From the NCBI GenBank assembly GCA_963965975.1, contig OZ014412.1, positions 12,414,849 through 12,478,848 of the forward strand: a stretch of 64,000 bases of DNA, read 5' to 3'. Below, piece after piece: positions 53,137 to 64,000 of the stretch; the first letter of the stretch is position 1; each line of letters opens with the position of its first letter. The notes beneath the pieces are model-generated. The model was given only the letters and a program-made list of their open reading frames with translations. It was not told the DNA's origin and did not search any database. A program made the translations under genes and the position numbers. Source of the stretch: Xestospongia bergquistia (lineage: Eukaryota; Porifera; Demospongiae; Haplosclerida; Petrosiidae).

Positions 53137-55070
53137 ATGGCAAGAATATTATCTAGGAAGGAAGTATTGGACCTTGTTCTTGATGATGACTGCTTTGATG
53201 AACATGATAGTGAAGATGACTTTGATGGCTACATTGATGATGGTGAAATTGAAAGAATTACAAGACATAATGAATATGAGTATGATGAAGGTAATGAAGG
53301 TGGAAATGAAAAAGAAAAGGAATGTGAAAATTATGAAGATGAAAATGAAACAAACGAAGGTGATAATGAGTATGAAGCTGTTGAGTTGGATGAGGAGGAG
53401 GACAATGATAACTCAAATATTGAAAGCAATGAAAGTGATGATTTAATTCTTCCTAATTATTCTGCTTATCCTGGTGGGAGAGTTGACATGACAAACAAAA
53501 AACCTGTTGATTTTTTTGACTTACTCATAACTGATGATATAATTGAAAAGATTGTCGATGAAACAAATCTCTATGCCAACCAGTTTCTAGAAAATAATGG
53601 TGAGCTCCCAAGATACTCTCGTGTCCATGTTTGGAAGAAGAAGGCCTTTTGTGCAGGTGAATTACTGAAGTTTTTGGGCATTATTCTGTGTATGGGTTTG
53701 ATACGATATCCTAAGCTGGAGGATTATTGGTCTACTACGTGGCCTTTCCACATTCGTACATTTTCTGACGTAATATCTCGAGATCGTTTCTCTGTCATTC
53801 TAAAATTCTTTCATCTCAATGACAATTCAAACTTCATTCCCAAGGGTTCACCTGGCTATGATCCTTTGTATAAATTACGACCACTATTAGAACCTCTTTT
53901 AAGAAATTTCAGGTGTAACTTCATTCTAGGAAAGGAGTTATCAGTAGATGAGCAAATGGTCAGCTATAAGGGGAGACTGTCCTTTCTGCAGTATATACCT
54001 AAAAAGCCAACTCGATGGGGCATGAAAGCTTTTGTCTTGGCAGACTCACACTATGGATATATATATAACTGGAAGCTATATACAGGTTAGAATTAGTCAT
54101 TTATGCAACATGCATATATATTATAAATTATATAGGAAAAGACGAATCTCTGGATATTACTACCTATACAAAAGTTACCCATGCAGTAGTTATGAAAGTA
54201 ATTAAAGGCCTCGAATTAAAAGGACATCATGTATACATGGATAACTACTACTCGAGCCCAAATCTCTTCCATGATTTGCATGAAAAGGGTTTCGGAGCAT
54301 GTGGAACTGTTTCAGTTAATAGAATGGGGATGCCTAAAGAATGGCAGAAAAAGAAAACATGTAAAAGGACAAAAGAGGATAATATAATAAAGGAGTTACC
54401 ACCACTAAAAAAAGGAGAAGTAAGAATCAAAAATTTAAAAGGCAATTTGAAGGCTTTACAGTGGAAAGACAAGAGGGTTGTTACGATGATCAGTACTATC
54501 CACGATGATACAATGATTCATAAGACTAGGAGAAGAAAGTTAGCTAATGGAGGACGGGAAGAGGTGATGAAACCTGTTATGGTTGAAGAGTACAATAGAC
54601 ACATGGGGGGTGTTGATAAAGCTGACCAAATGCTGTCGTATTACAGCTTTTCTCACAGGACCATCAAATGGTGGAAAAGGGCAGCATTTCATCTCATTGA
54701 GGTAGCTGTAGTTAATAGCTACATATTATATAAACTGTCTGATCAAAGTGGCCGTTATCTAACTCAAAAAGAATATATAACAGAACTCGCAAGAGAGTTA
54801 GTTGAGAGAGGAGGACACTTACAGTCAACTTCTCAAAGTCAACTCTGTGTTGAATCTCCAATTCGTCTTACTGATCGACATTTTCCGTCCAAGATTGAAG
54901 ATCGAACAACTGGGAAACCACATCAGAAAGACTGTTGTGTATGCAGCAAAAGACAAACCTTTGGACGGAAGACAACAACATACAAATGTAAGCAGTGTGA
55001 TGTACCATTGTGCGTCGTACCTTGCTTCGAACTTTATCATACATACAAAGACCCAAAACGACACTTATAA
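53137..55070 (+). CDS. piggyBac-family transposase, two exons (53137-54085 and 54136-55070)
   Basis: The protein cuts and pastes the element at TTAA sites in the nucleus by a DDE/D reaction using hairpin intermediates (family knowledge). Splicing gives 627 codons, slightly longer than the 594 of the moth piggyBac protein. The start is the first ATG in frame, in a strong context (ACAATGG); the frame is open further upstream, but without an ATG. Residues 16-102 are a very acidic N-terminal region. The DDE_Tnp_1_7-type domain runs from about 123 (PVDFFDLL) to about 512 (VNSYILYK). Catalytic aspartates are D271 (SVDEQM), D352 (MDNYYSSP), D477 and D480 (GGVDKADQM), matching D268, D346, D447 and D450 of the moth enzyme; WW at 495-496 matches its conserved tryptophan region. 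The C-terminal zinc-binding domain has C583/C584, C586, C601, C604, C609, C613 and H618. No inactivating change is seen in the spliced frame. Without splicing, translation stops at 54088 after 317 residues. Confidence 0.93.
54086..54135 (+). other. Predicted 50-bp intron in the transposase gene
   Basis: It begins GTTAGA after ...TACAG and ends ATATAG before GAAAAGACG. It is 20% GC against a richer coding sequence. Exon 1 ends after the first base of a codon (54085) and exon 2 supplies the other two, giving the family-typical YTGKD across the join. Reading through instead meets TAG at 54088 and a frame change. GT-AG ends, phase and the motif restored at the join make an intron much more likely than decay. 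There is no clear pyrimidine tract. Confidence 0.85.
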
Positions 55071-55428
55071 CTTTGATATTATTACATTGTCTTACCTACA
55101 AACATAATATAATACCTTATAACTATCAACAAATCACTATATATATTTTACCACTGTTGTACCACACCACAATCAATTCAAACAGTAGCTTACTTATTTC
55201 ATGAGTTATTCACAGAAAACGGCAACTCGCCTGACGTTTAGAGTTAGTACAATCAACACTTACTTGAGAACTAGAGTTACTAAAATGTTTAAGCAATGCT
55301 GTTTGACAGCAACAACAAGTAAAAACGCTAGAAAACTCAAAAAGAAAGACTAGTAGCAACTGCCTCTGACTCAAAGGTTACCCTTAAATCAACACTCGCG
55401 TGGGGGTGTCAAAAACGTGCCCCGCCCA
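55071..55428 (+). other. 3' region of the piggyBac element
   Basis: This non-coding 358 bp follows the stop codon. The first 130 bases are AT-rich and contain AATATA at 55106-55111, a possible weak polyadenylation signal; no AATAAA was seen near it. A partial copy of the terminal repeat (CTCAAAGG) lies at 55370-55377. The last 50 bases are GC-rich, unlike the rest of the element and the satellite. Small ORFs here are in other frames and have no support. Confidence 0.6.
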
Positions 55429-55432
55429 CGCG
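55397..55432. other. Hairpin-forming inverted repeat at the right transposon end
   Basis: CGCGTGGG (55397-55404) and CCCACGCG (55425-55432) can pair around a 20-base loop. The right arm overlaps the terminal inverted repeat. The left end has a second CGCG at 52970 but no matching GC-rich stem, so the two ends are asymmetric. A role as a subterminal transposase-binding site is inference. Confidence 0.65.
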
Positions 55433-55441
55433 CTCAAAGGG
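55429..55441. repeat. Right terminal inverted repeat of piggyBac element
   Basis: CGCGCTCAAAGGG is the exact reverse complement of the left end. Confidence 0.95.
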
Positions 55442-55445
55442 TTAA
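55442..55445. repeat. TTAA target-site duplication, right
   Basis: TTAA abuts the right terminal repeat and continues as AGACTTTATAGAG, the normal satellite sequence seen at 50080. Confidence 0.95.
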
Positions 55446-58400
55446 AGACTTTATAGAGTTAATGCAAACAAACTTACTAAACTGTTAATAACATTTTATT
55501 TAGTTAGTCCCATAGAGTCCTTTAGACTGAGCTGTTTACTTTATTAACTTCACTCAATAGTCTAATCCTTCTAAAGTCTTTAATTTAAAGACTTTAGAGT
55601 GTTAATGCAAACCAACTTACTAAACTGTTAATAACAGTTCATTTATTTAGTCCCTTAGAGTCCATTAGACTGAGCTGTTTACTTTGTTCACTTCAACCAA
55701 TAGTCTAAACCTTCTAAAGTCTTTAATTTAAAGACTTTAGAGCGTTAATGCAAAGCAACTTACTAAACTGTTAATAACAATTTATTATGTTAGTCCCATA
55801 GAGTCCTTTAGGCTGAGCTGTTTACTTTGTTAACTTCACTCAATAGTCTAAACCTTCTAAAGTCTTTAATTTAAAGACTTTAGAGTCTTAATGCAAACAA
55901 ACTTACTAAACTGTTAATAACAGTTTATTTTGTTAGTCCCATAGAGTCCTTTAGACTGACCTTTTCATTTTATTAACTTCACTCAATAGTCTAAACCTTC
56001 TAAAGTCTTTAATTTAAAGACTTTAGAGTGTTAATGCAAACCAACTTACTAAACTGTTAATAACAGTTTATTTAGTTAGTCCCATAGAGTCCTTTAGACT
56101 GAGCTGTTTACTTTATTAACTTCACTAAATAGTCTAAACCTTCTAAAGTCTTTAATTTAAAGACTTTAGAGTGTTAATACAAACCAACTTACCAAACTGT
56201 TGATAACAGTTTATTTAGTTAGTCCCATAGAGTCTTTTAGACTGAGCTGTTTACTTTATTAACTTCACTCAATAGTCTAAACCTTCTAAAGTCTTTAATT
56301 TAAAGACTTTAGAGTGTTAATGCAAACCAACTTACTAAACTGTTAATAACAGTTCATTTAGTTAGTCCAATGAAGACCATTAGACTAAGCTGTTTACTTT
56401 ATTAACTTCACTCAATAGTCTAAATCATCTAAAGACTTTAATTTAAAGACTGTAGTGTGTTAATGCAAACCAACTTACTAAACTGTTAATAACAGTTCAT
56501 TTAGTTACTCCCGTAGAGTCCATTAGACTGAGCTGTTTACTTTGTTAAGTTCAATCCATAGTCTAAACCTTCTAAAGTCTTTAATTTAAAGACTTTAGAG
56601 TGTTAATGCAAACCAACCTACTAAACTGTTAATAACAGTTCATTTAGTTAGTCCCTTAGAGTCCATTAGACTGAGCTGTTTACTTTGTTAACTTCACTCA
56701 ATAGTCTAAACCTTCTAAAGTCTTTATTTAAAGACTTTAGAGTATTAAGGCAAACCAACTTACTAAACTGTTAATAACTATTTATTTAGTTAGTCCCATA
56801 GAGTCCTTTAGACTGAGCTGTTTAATTTGTTAACTTCAAACAATAGTGTAAACCTTCTAAAGTCTTTAATTTAAAGACTTTAGAGTGTTAATGCAAACGA
56901 ACTTACAAAACTGTTAATAACAGTTTATTTAGTTAGTCCCATAGAGTCCTTTAGACTGAGCTGTTTACTTTATTAACTTCAATCAATAGTCTAAACCTTC
57001 TAAAGTCTTTAATTTAAAGACTTTAGAGTGTTAATGCAAACCAACTTACTAAACTGTTAATAACAGTTTATTTAGTTAGTCCCATACAGTCGCTTAGACT
57101 GAGCTGTTTATTTTATTAACTTCACTCAACAGTCTAAACCTTCTAAAGTCTTTAATTTAAAGACTTTAGAGTGTTAACGCAAGCCAACTTTCGAAACTGT
57201 TAATAACAGTTTATTTAGTTAGTCCCATAGAGTCGTTTAGACTGAGCTGTTTACTTTATTAACTTCACTCAACAGTCTAAACCTTCTAAAGTCTTTAATT
57301 TAAAGACTTTAGAGTGTAATGCAAACCAACTTACTAAACTGTTAATAACAATTCATTTAGTTAGTGCCTTAGAGTCGTTTAGACTGAGCTGTTTACTTTG
57401 TTCACTTCAATCAATAGTCTAAACCTTCTAAAGTCTTTAATTTAAAGACTTTAGAGTGTTAAGGCAAAGGAACTTACTAAACTGTTAATAACGGTTTATT
57501 TTGTTAGTCCCATAGAGTCCTTTAGACTGAGCTGTTTACTTTATTAACTTCAGTCAATAGTCTAAACCTTATAAAGTCTTTAATTTAAAGACTTTAGAGT
57601 CTTAATGCAAACCAACTTACTAAACTGTTAATAACAGTTTATTTTGTTAGTCCCATAGAGTCCTTTAGACTGAGCTCTTTACTTTATTAACTTCAATCAA
57701 TAGTCTAAACCTTCTAAAGTCTTTAATTTAAAGACTTTAGAGTGTTAATGCAAACCAATTTTCTAAACTGTTAAAAACAGTTCATTTAGTTAGTCCCAAA
57801 GAGTCCATTAGACTGAGCTGTTTACTTTATTAACTTCACTCAATAGTCTGAAACTTCTGAAGTCATTAATTTAAAGACTTTAGAGTGTTAATGCAAACCA
57901 ACTGACTAAACTGTTAATAACAGTTCATTTAGTTAGTCCCATAGAGTCCTTTAGACTGAGCTGTTTACTTTATTAACTTCAATCAATAGTCTAAAACTTC
58001 TAAAGTTTTTAATTTAAAGACTTTAGAGTTTTAATACAAACCAACTTACTAAACTGTTAATAACAGTTTATATAGTTAGTCCCATAGAGTCATTTAGACT
58101 GAGCTGTTTACTTTATTAACTTCACTCAATAGTCTAAACCTTCTAAAGTCTTTAATTTAAAGACTTTAGAGAGTTAATGCAAACGAACTTACTAAACTGT
58201 TAATAACAGTTTATTTAGTTAGTCCCATAGAGTCCTTTACACTGAGCTGTTTACTTTATTAACTTCACTCAATAGTCTAAACCTTCTAAAGTCTTTAATT
58301 TAAAGACTTTAGAGTGTTAATGCAAACCAACTTACTAAACTGTTAATAACAGTTCATTTATTTAGTCCCTTAGAGTCCATTAGACTGAGCTGTTTACTTT

Positions 58401-58740
58401 GTTCACTTCAATCAATAGTCTAAACCTTCTAAAGTCTTTAATTTAAAGACTTTAGAGCGTTAAGGCAAAGTAACTTAGTAAACTGTTAATAACGGTTTAT
58501 TTTGTTAGTCCCATAGAGTCCTTTAGACTGAGCTGTTTACTTTATTAACTTCACTCAATAGTCTAAACCTTCTAAAGTCTTTAATTTAAAGACTTTAGAG
58601 AGTTAATGCAAACCAACTTACAAATCTGTTAATAACATTTCATTTAGTTAGTCCCATAGAGTCGTTTAGACTGAGCTGTTTACTTTATTAACATCACTCA
58701 ATAGTCTAAACCTTCTAAAGTCTTTAATTTAAAGACTTTA

Positions 58741-59026
58741 GAGTCTTAATGCAAACCAACATACTAAACTGTTAATAACAGTTCATTTAGTTAGTCCCAT
58801 AGAGTCCTTCAGACTGAGCTGTTTACTTTATTAACTTCAGTCAGTAGTCTAAACGTTCTAAAGTCTTTAATTTAAAGACTTTAGAGTCTTAATGCAAACC
58901 AACATACTAAACTGTTAATAACAGTTCATTTAGTTAGTCCCATAGAGTCCTTCAGACTGAGCTGTTTACTTTATTAACTTCAATCAGTAGTCTAAACGTT
59001 CTAAAGTCTTTAATTTAAAGACTTTA
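58741..59026 (-). repeat. Adjacent near-identical monomer pair
   Basis: Two neighbouring monomers share the rare variants GAGTCTTAATGC, CCAACATAC, GTCCTTCAGACTG and TCTAAACGTTC, exactly 143 bp apart (58741 and 58884). They differ visibly at one base (TTCAGTCAG against TTCAATCAG). This is a recent single-monomer duplication. Confidence 0.82.
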
Positions 59027-59319
59027 GAGTGTTAAAACAAACCAACTTACTAAACTGTTAATAACAGTTTATATAGTTAGTCTCATAGAGTCCTTTAGAC
59101 TGAGCTGTTTACTTTATTAAATTCACTCAATAGTCTAAACCTTCTAAAGTCTTTAATTTAAAGACTTTAGAGAGTTAATGCAAACCAACTTACTAATCTG
59201 TTAATAACATTTTATTTAGTTAGTCCCATAGAGTCGTTTAGAGTGAGCTGTTTACTTTATCAACTTCACTCAATAGTCTAATCCTTCTAAAGTCTTTAAT
59301 TTAAAGACTTTAAAGTGTT

Positions 59320-61170
59320 AAGGCAAAACAACTTACTAAACAGTTAATAATAGTTTATTTAGTTAGTCCCATACATTCCTTTAGACTGAGCTGTTTACTT
59401 TATTAACTTCACTCAATAGTCTAAACCTTCTAAAGTCTTTAATTTAAAGACTTTAGAGTGTTAATGCTAACCAATTTACTAAACTGTTAAAAACAGTTCA
59501 TTTAGTTAGTCCCAGAGAGTCCATTAGACTGAGCTCTTTACTTTGTTAACTTCAATCAATAGTCTAAACCTTCTAAAGTCTTTAATTTAAAGACTTTAGG
59601 GTGCTAATACAAACCAACTTACTAAACTGTTAATAAAAGTTTATTTAGTTAGTCACATAGAGTCCTTTAGACTGAGTTGTTTACTTTATCAACTTCACTC
59701 AATAGTCTAAAATTTCTGAAGTCTTTAATTTAAAGACTTTAGAGTGTTAATGCCAACCACCTTACTAAACTGTTAATAACAGTTCATTTAGTTAGTCCCA
59801 TAGAGTCCATCAGACTGAGCTGTTTACTTCGTTAAATACAATCAATAGTCTAAACCTTCTAAAGTCTTTAATTTAAAGACTTTAGAGAGTTAAGGCAAAC
59901 CAACTTACTAAACTGTTAATAACAGTTTATTTAGTTAGTCCCATAGAGTCCTTTAGACTGAGCTGTTTACTTTATTAACTTCACTCAATAGTCTAAACCT
60001 TCTAAAGTCTTTAATTTAAAGACTTTAGAGTGTTATGCAAACCAACTTACTAAACTGTTAATAACAGTTCATTTAGTTAGTCCCATAGAGTCCATTAGAC
60101 TGAGCTGTTTACTTTGTTAACTTCAATCAATAGTCTAAACCTTCTAAAGTCTTTAATTTAAAGACTTTAGAGTGTTAATACAAAACAACTTACTAAACAG
60201 TTAATAATAGTTTATTTAGTTAGTCCCATAGAGTCCTTTAGACTGAGCTGTTTACTTTATTATCTTCACTCAATATTCTAAACGTTCTAAAGTCTTTAAT
60301 TTAAAGACTTTAGAGTGTTAAGGCAAACCAACTTACTAAACTGTTAATAAGAGTTTATTTAGTTAGTCCCATACATTTCTTTAGACTGAGCTGTTTACTT
60401 TATTAACTTCACTCAATAGTCTAAGCCTTCTAAAGTCTTTAATTTAAAGACTTTAGAGTGTTAATGCAAACAAGTTTACTAAACTGTTAAAAACTGTTCC
60501 TTTAGTTAGTCCCAGAGAGTCCATTAGACTGAGCTGTTTACTTTGTTAACTTCAATCAATAGTCTAAACCTTCTAAAGTCTTTAATTTAAAGACTTTAGA
60601 GCGTTAATACAAACGAACTTACTAAACTGTTAATAACAGTTTATTTAGTTAGTCACATAGAGTCCTTTAGACTGAGCTGTTTACTTTATTAACTTCACTC
60701 AATAGTCTAAAACTTCTGAAGTCCTTAATTTAAAGATTTTAGAGTGTTAATGCAAAACAACTTACTAAACTGTTAATAACAGTTCATTTAGTTAGTCCCA
60801 TAGAGTCCATTAGACTGAGCTGTTTACTTTATTAACTTCAATCAATAGTCTAAACCTTCTAAAGTCTTTAATTTAAAGACTTTAGAGTGTTATGCAAACC
60901 AACTTACTAAACTTTTAATAACAGTTCATTTAGTTAGTCCCATAGAGTCCATTAGACTGAGTTGTTTACTTTGTTAACTTTAATCAATAGTCTAAACCTT
61001 CTAAAGTCTTTAATTTAAAGACTTTAGAGTGTTAATGCAAACCAACTTACTAAACTGTTAAAAACAGTTTATTTAGTTAGTCCAATAGAGTCCTTTAGAC
61101 TGAGCTGTTTACTTTATTAACTTCAATCAATAGTCTAAACCTTGTAAAGTCTTTAATTTAAAGACTTTAG
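59320..61170 (-). repeat. 7-monomer HOR, about 1,000 bp, tandem duplicate
   Basis: The variant CCCATACATTCCTTTAG at 59369 and its TTTC form at 60369, preceded by CAGTTAATAATAG and followed by AACTGTTAAAAAC with CCCAGAGAG, mark two copies 1,000 bp apart. Confidence 0.78.
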
Positions 61171-62029
61171 AGTGTGAAGGAAAAGCAACTTACTAAACTG
61201 TTAATAACAGTTTATTTAGTTAGTCCCATAGAGTCCTTTAGACTGAGCTGTTTACTTTATGAACTTCAATCAATAGTCTAAACCTTCTAAAGTCTTTAAT
61301 TGAAAGACTTTAGAGTGTTAATGCAAACCAACTTACTAAACTCTTAATAACAGTTTATTTAGTTAGTCCCATAGAGTCGTTTAGACTGAGCTGTTTACTT
61401 TATTAACTTCACTCAATAGTCTAAACCTTATAAAGTCTTTAATTTAAAGACTTTAGAGTGCAATGCAAACAAACTTACTAAACTGTTAATAACAATTCAT
61501 TTAGTTAGTGCCTTAGAGTCCATTAGACTAAGCTGTTTACTTTGTTGACTTCACTCAATAGTCTAAAACTTCTAAAGTCTTTAATTTAAAGACTGTAGAG
61601 TGTTAATGCAAACCAACTTACTAAACTGTTAATAACAGTTCATTTAGTTAGTCCAATAGAGTCCATTAGACTGAGCTGTTTATTTATTAACTTCACTCAA
61701 TAGTCTAAACCATCTAAAGTCTTTAATTTAAAGACTGTAGAGTGTTAATGCAAACCCACTTACTAAACTGTTAATAACAGTTTATTTAGTTAGCCCCATA
61801 GAGTCCATTAGACTGAGCTGTTTACTTTGTTAACTTCAATCAATAGTCTAAACCTTCTAAAGTCTTTAATTTAAAGACTTTAGAGTGTTAATGCAAACCA
61901 ACCTACTAAACTGTTAATAACAGTTCATTTAGTTAGTCGCTTAGAGTCCATTAGACTAAGCTGTTTACTTTGTTAACTTCAATCAATAGTCTAAACCTTC
62001 TGAAGTCTTTAATTTAAAGACTTTAGAGT

Positions 62030-62460
62030 GTTAAGGCAAACCAACTTACTAAACTGTTAATAACAGTTTATTTAGTTAGTACCACAGAGTCCTTTAGACT
62101 GAGCTGATTACTTTAATAACTTCACTCAATAGTCTAAACCTTATAAAGTCTTTAATTTAAAGACTTTAGAGTGTTAATGCAAACCAACTTACAAAACTGT
62201 TAATAACTGTTTATTTAGTTAGTCCCATAGAGTCCTTTAGACTGAGCTGTTTACCTTATTAACTTCACTCAATAGTCTAAACCTTCTAAAGTCTTTAATT
62301 TAAAGACTTTAGAGTGTTAAGGCAAACCAACTTACTAAACTGTTAATAACAGTTTATTTAGTTAGTACCACAGAGTCCTTTAGACTGAGCTGATTACTTT
62401 ATTAACTTAACTCAATAGTCTAAACCTTATAAAGTCTTTAATTTAAAGACTTTAGAGTGT
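62030..62460 (-). repeat. Dimer HOR, 286 bp
   Basis: TTAGTACCACAGAGTCC with GAGCTGATTACTTTA recurs at 62081 and 62367, two monomers apart. Confidence 0.75.
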
Positions 62461-64000
62461 TAATGCAAACCAACTTACTGAACTGTTAATGACAGTTTAT
62501 TTAGTTAGTGCCTTAGAGCCCATTAGACTGAGCTGTTTACTTTGTTCACTTCAATCAATAGTCTAAACCTTCTAAAGTCTTTAATTTAAAGACTTTAGAG
62601 TGTTAATGCAAACCAACTTACTAAACTGTTAATGACAATTTATTTAGTTAGTGCCTTAGAGCCCATTAGACTGAGCTGTTTACTTTGTTCACTTCACTCA
62701 ATAGTCTAAACCTTGTAAAGTCTTTAATTTAAAGACTTTATAGTATTAAGGCAAACCAACTTACTAAACTGTTAATAACAGTTTATTTATTTAGTCCCAT
62801 AGAGTCCTTTAGACTGAGCTGTTTACTTTATGAACTTCACTCAATAGTCTAAACCTTCTAAAGTCTTTAATTTAAAGACTTTAGAGTGTTAATGCAAACC
62901 AACTTACTAAACTGTTAATAGCAGTTTATTTAGTTAGTCCCATAGAGTCGTTTAGACTGAGCTGTTTACTTTCTTAACTTCAATCAATAGTGTAAACCTT
63001 CTAAAGTCTTTAGTTTAAAGACTTTAGAGTGTTAAGGCAAAGCAACTTACAAAACTGTTAATAACAGTTTATTTTGTTAGTCCCATAGAGTCCTTTAGAC
63101 TGAGCTGTTTACTTTATTAACTTCACTCAATAGTCTAAACCTTGTAAAGTCTTTAATTTAAAGACTTTAGAGTGTTAATGCAAACCAACTTACTAAACTG
63201 TTAATAACAGTTCATTTAGTTAGTCCCATAGAGTCCTTTAGACTGAGCTATTTACTTTATTAACTTCAATCAATAGTCTAAACCTTCTAAAGTCTTTAAT
63301 TTAAAGACTTTAGAGTGTTAATACAAACCAACTTACTAAACTGTTAATAACAGTTTATATAGTTAGTCCCATAGAGTCCTTTAGACTGAGTTGTTTACTT
63401 TATTAACTTCACTCAATAGTCTAAACCTTCTAAAGTCTTTAATTTAAAGACTTTAGAGAGTTAATGCAAACAAACTTACTAAACTGTTAATAACATTTTA
63501 TTTAGTTAGTCCCATAGAGTCGTTTAGACTGAGCTGTTTACTTTATCAACTTCACTCAATAGTCTAAACCTTCTAAAGTCTTTAATTTAAAGACTTTAGA
63601 GTGTTAATGCAAACCAACTTACTAAACTGTTAATAACAGTTCATTTAGTTAGTTCCTTGGAGTCCATTAGACTGAGCTGTTTACTTTGTTAACTTCAATC
63701 AATAGTCTAAACGTTCTAAAGTCTTTAATTTAAAAACTTTAGAGTGTTAATGCAAAACAACTAACTAAACAGTTAATAATAGTTTATTTAGTTAGTCCCA
63801 TAGAGTCCTTTAGACTGAGCTGTTTACTTTATTAACTTCACTCAATAGTCTAAACATTCTAAAGTCTTTAATTTAAAGACTTTAGAGTGTTAAGGCAAAC
63901 CAACTTACTAAACTGTTAATCACAGTTTATTTAGTTAGTCCCATACATTCCTTTAGACTGAGCTGTTTACTTTATTAACTTCACTCAATAGTCTAAACCT

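Larger units (their letters stand above)
52938..55441 (+). mobile_element. Complete piggyBac-superfamily DNA transposon
   Basis: A 2,504-bp element bounded by perfect 13-bp terminal inverted repeats (CCCTTTGAGCGCG) and flanked by TTAA on both sides, the superfamily's fixed target. It encodes one transposase on the + strand with about 200 bp of leader and 370 bp of 3' sequence. Length, CCC-start ends, target and protein all fit piggyBac. It is the only non-satellite sequence in the window. Removing it and one TTAA restores an in-phase satellite monomer matching the empty site at 50076. Intact ends, an intact reading frame after splicing and a clean target duplication suggest a recent insertion that may still be mobile; activity is inference. 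Confidence 0.96.
49200..57480 (-). repeat. 20-monomer HOR, 2,858 bp, second copy split by the transposon
   Basis: Left of the transposon, AGAATGTTAATAC recurs at 49801 and 52659 (offset 2,858). Right of it, GACTTTATAGAGTTAATGC recurs at 50081 and 55447 (offset 5,366). The difference is 2,508, which is the 2,504-bp element plus one TTAA. So the transposon interrupts the second copy, and the first copy keeps the uninterrupted site at 50076-50079. Past about 56.5 kb the second copy has one extra monomer. Confidence 0.88.
55446..64000 (-). repeat. 143-bp satellite array, R orientation, downstream of the transposon
   Basis: About 60 R monomers resume in phase directly after the transposon target duplication and run off the window end, so the array continues beyond it. 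No gene is seen. Confidence 0.97.

Noticed and set aside
53117-53446. A 109-codon open frame overlapping exon 1 of the transposase
   Set aside because: It lies in another frame of the acidic GAT/GAA-rich region, giving a low-complexity Met/Lys-rich product. It is a shadow of the real gene.
54086-54135. Transposase as a frameshifted pseudogene
   Set aside because: GT-AG ends, low GC, correct phase and the conserved motif rebuilt across the join fit an intron better. No other defect is seen in the gene. Only RNA evidence would settle it.
53137-55070. A domesticated piggyBac-derived host gene
   Set aside because: Perfect terminal repeats and the TTAA duplication show a mobile element rather than a domesticated gene.
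54248-55204. Several 62- to 101-codon open frames on both strands over exon 2 and its 3' end
   Set aside because: They overlap the conserved transposase frame, show no family motifs, and run into non-coding 3' sequence.
1-64000. CRISPR array
   Set aside because: The 143-bp units are contiguous with no unique spacers, and the setting is eukaryotic.
1-64000. CENP-B box or telomeric repeats
   Set aside because: The monomer consensus has no CpG, so it cannot hold the TTCG/CGGG core, and I saw no runs of TTAGG- or TTAGGG-type repeats.

Overview
The window is a eukaryotic satellite-DNA array interrupted by one piggyBac-type DNA transposon. About 61.5 kb of the 64 kb is a single 143-bp tandem repeat (roughly 430 monomers, consensus about 29% GC, no CpG in the consensus). 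The only protein-coding gene I can support is the transposase in the 2.5-kb element at 52938-55441. There are no tRNA, rRNA, CRISPR or prokaryotic gene signals. The satellite, the TTAA-flanked piggyBac element and a 50-bp AT-rich GT-AG intron point to a eukaryote. I lean towards an insect or other arthropod, because the transposase ends in the Cys/His-rich tail common in insect piggyBac proteins and the intron is very short. The species cannot be named from this sequence.

Layout. From 1 to about 18272 the monomers run in one orientation (called F here), broken by two single inverted monomers at 16007-16169 and 17825-17987. At 18269-18272 the array flips, and from there to 64000 every monomer runs in the opposite orientation (R). 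The flip junction is the reverse complement of the junction that opens each inverted monomer, and the flanking variant bases match too, so the three breakpoints have a common origin. Within both halves the monomers form nested higher-order repeats (HORs). Blocks of 1, 2, 4, 5, 7-8, 9, 11, 17, 19, 20, 21 and 25-27 monomers are duplicated side by side. The clearest is a 2,428-bp block at 5391-10246.

The monomer has three dyad symmetries: an 11+11-bp near-perfect palindrome, a 10+10-bp palindrome and an 8-bp inverted repeat spaced by 30 bp. This makes it rich in potential hairpins or cruciforms. It carries about five TTAA tetranucleotides, the obligate piggyBac target.

The transposon entered one of these TTAA sites in the core of the large palindrome. 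It has perfect 13-bp terminal inverted repeats, a perfect TTAA duplication and a 627-codon transposase once a 50-bp intron is removed. All four catalytic aspartates and the C-terminal cysteine-rich domain are present. It sits in one copy of a 2,858-bp HOR whose sister copy preserves the empty site at 50076-50079, so the insertion is younger than that duplication. The element looks young and possibly functional.
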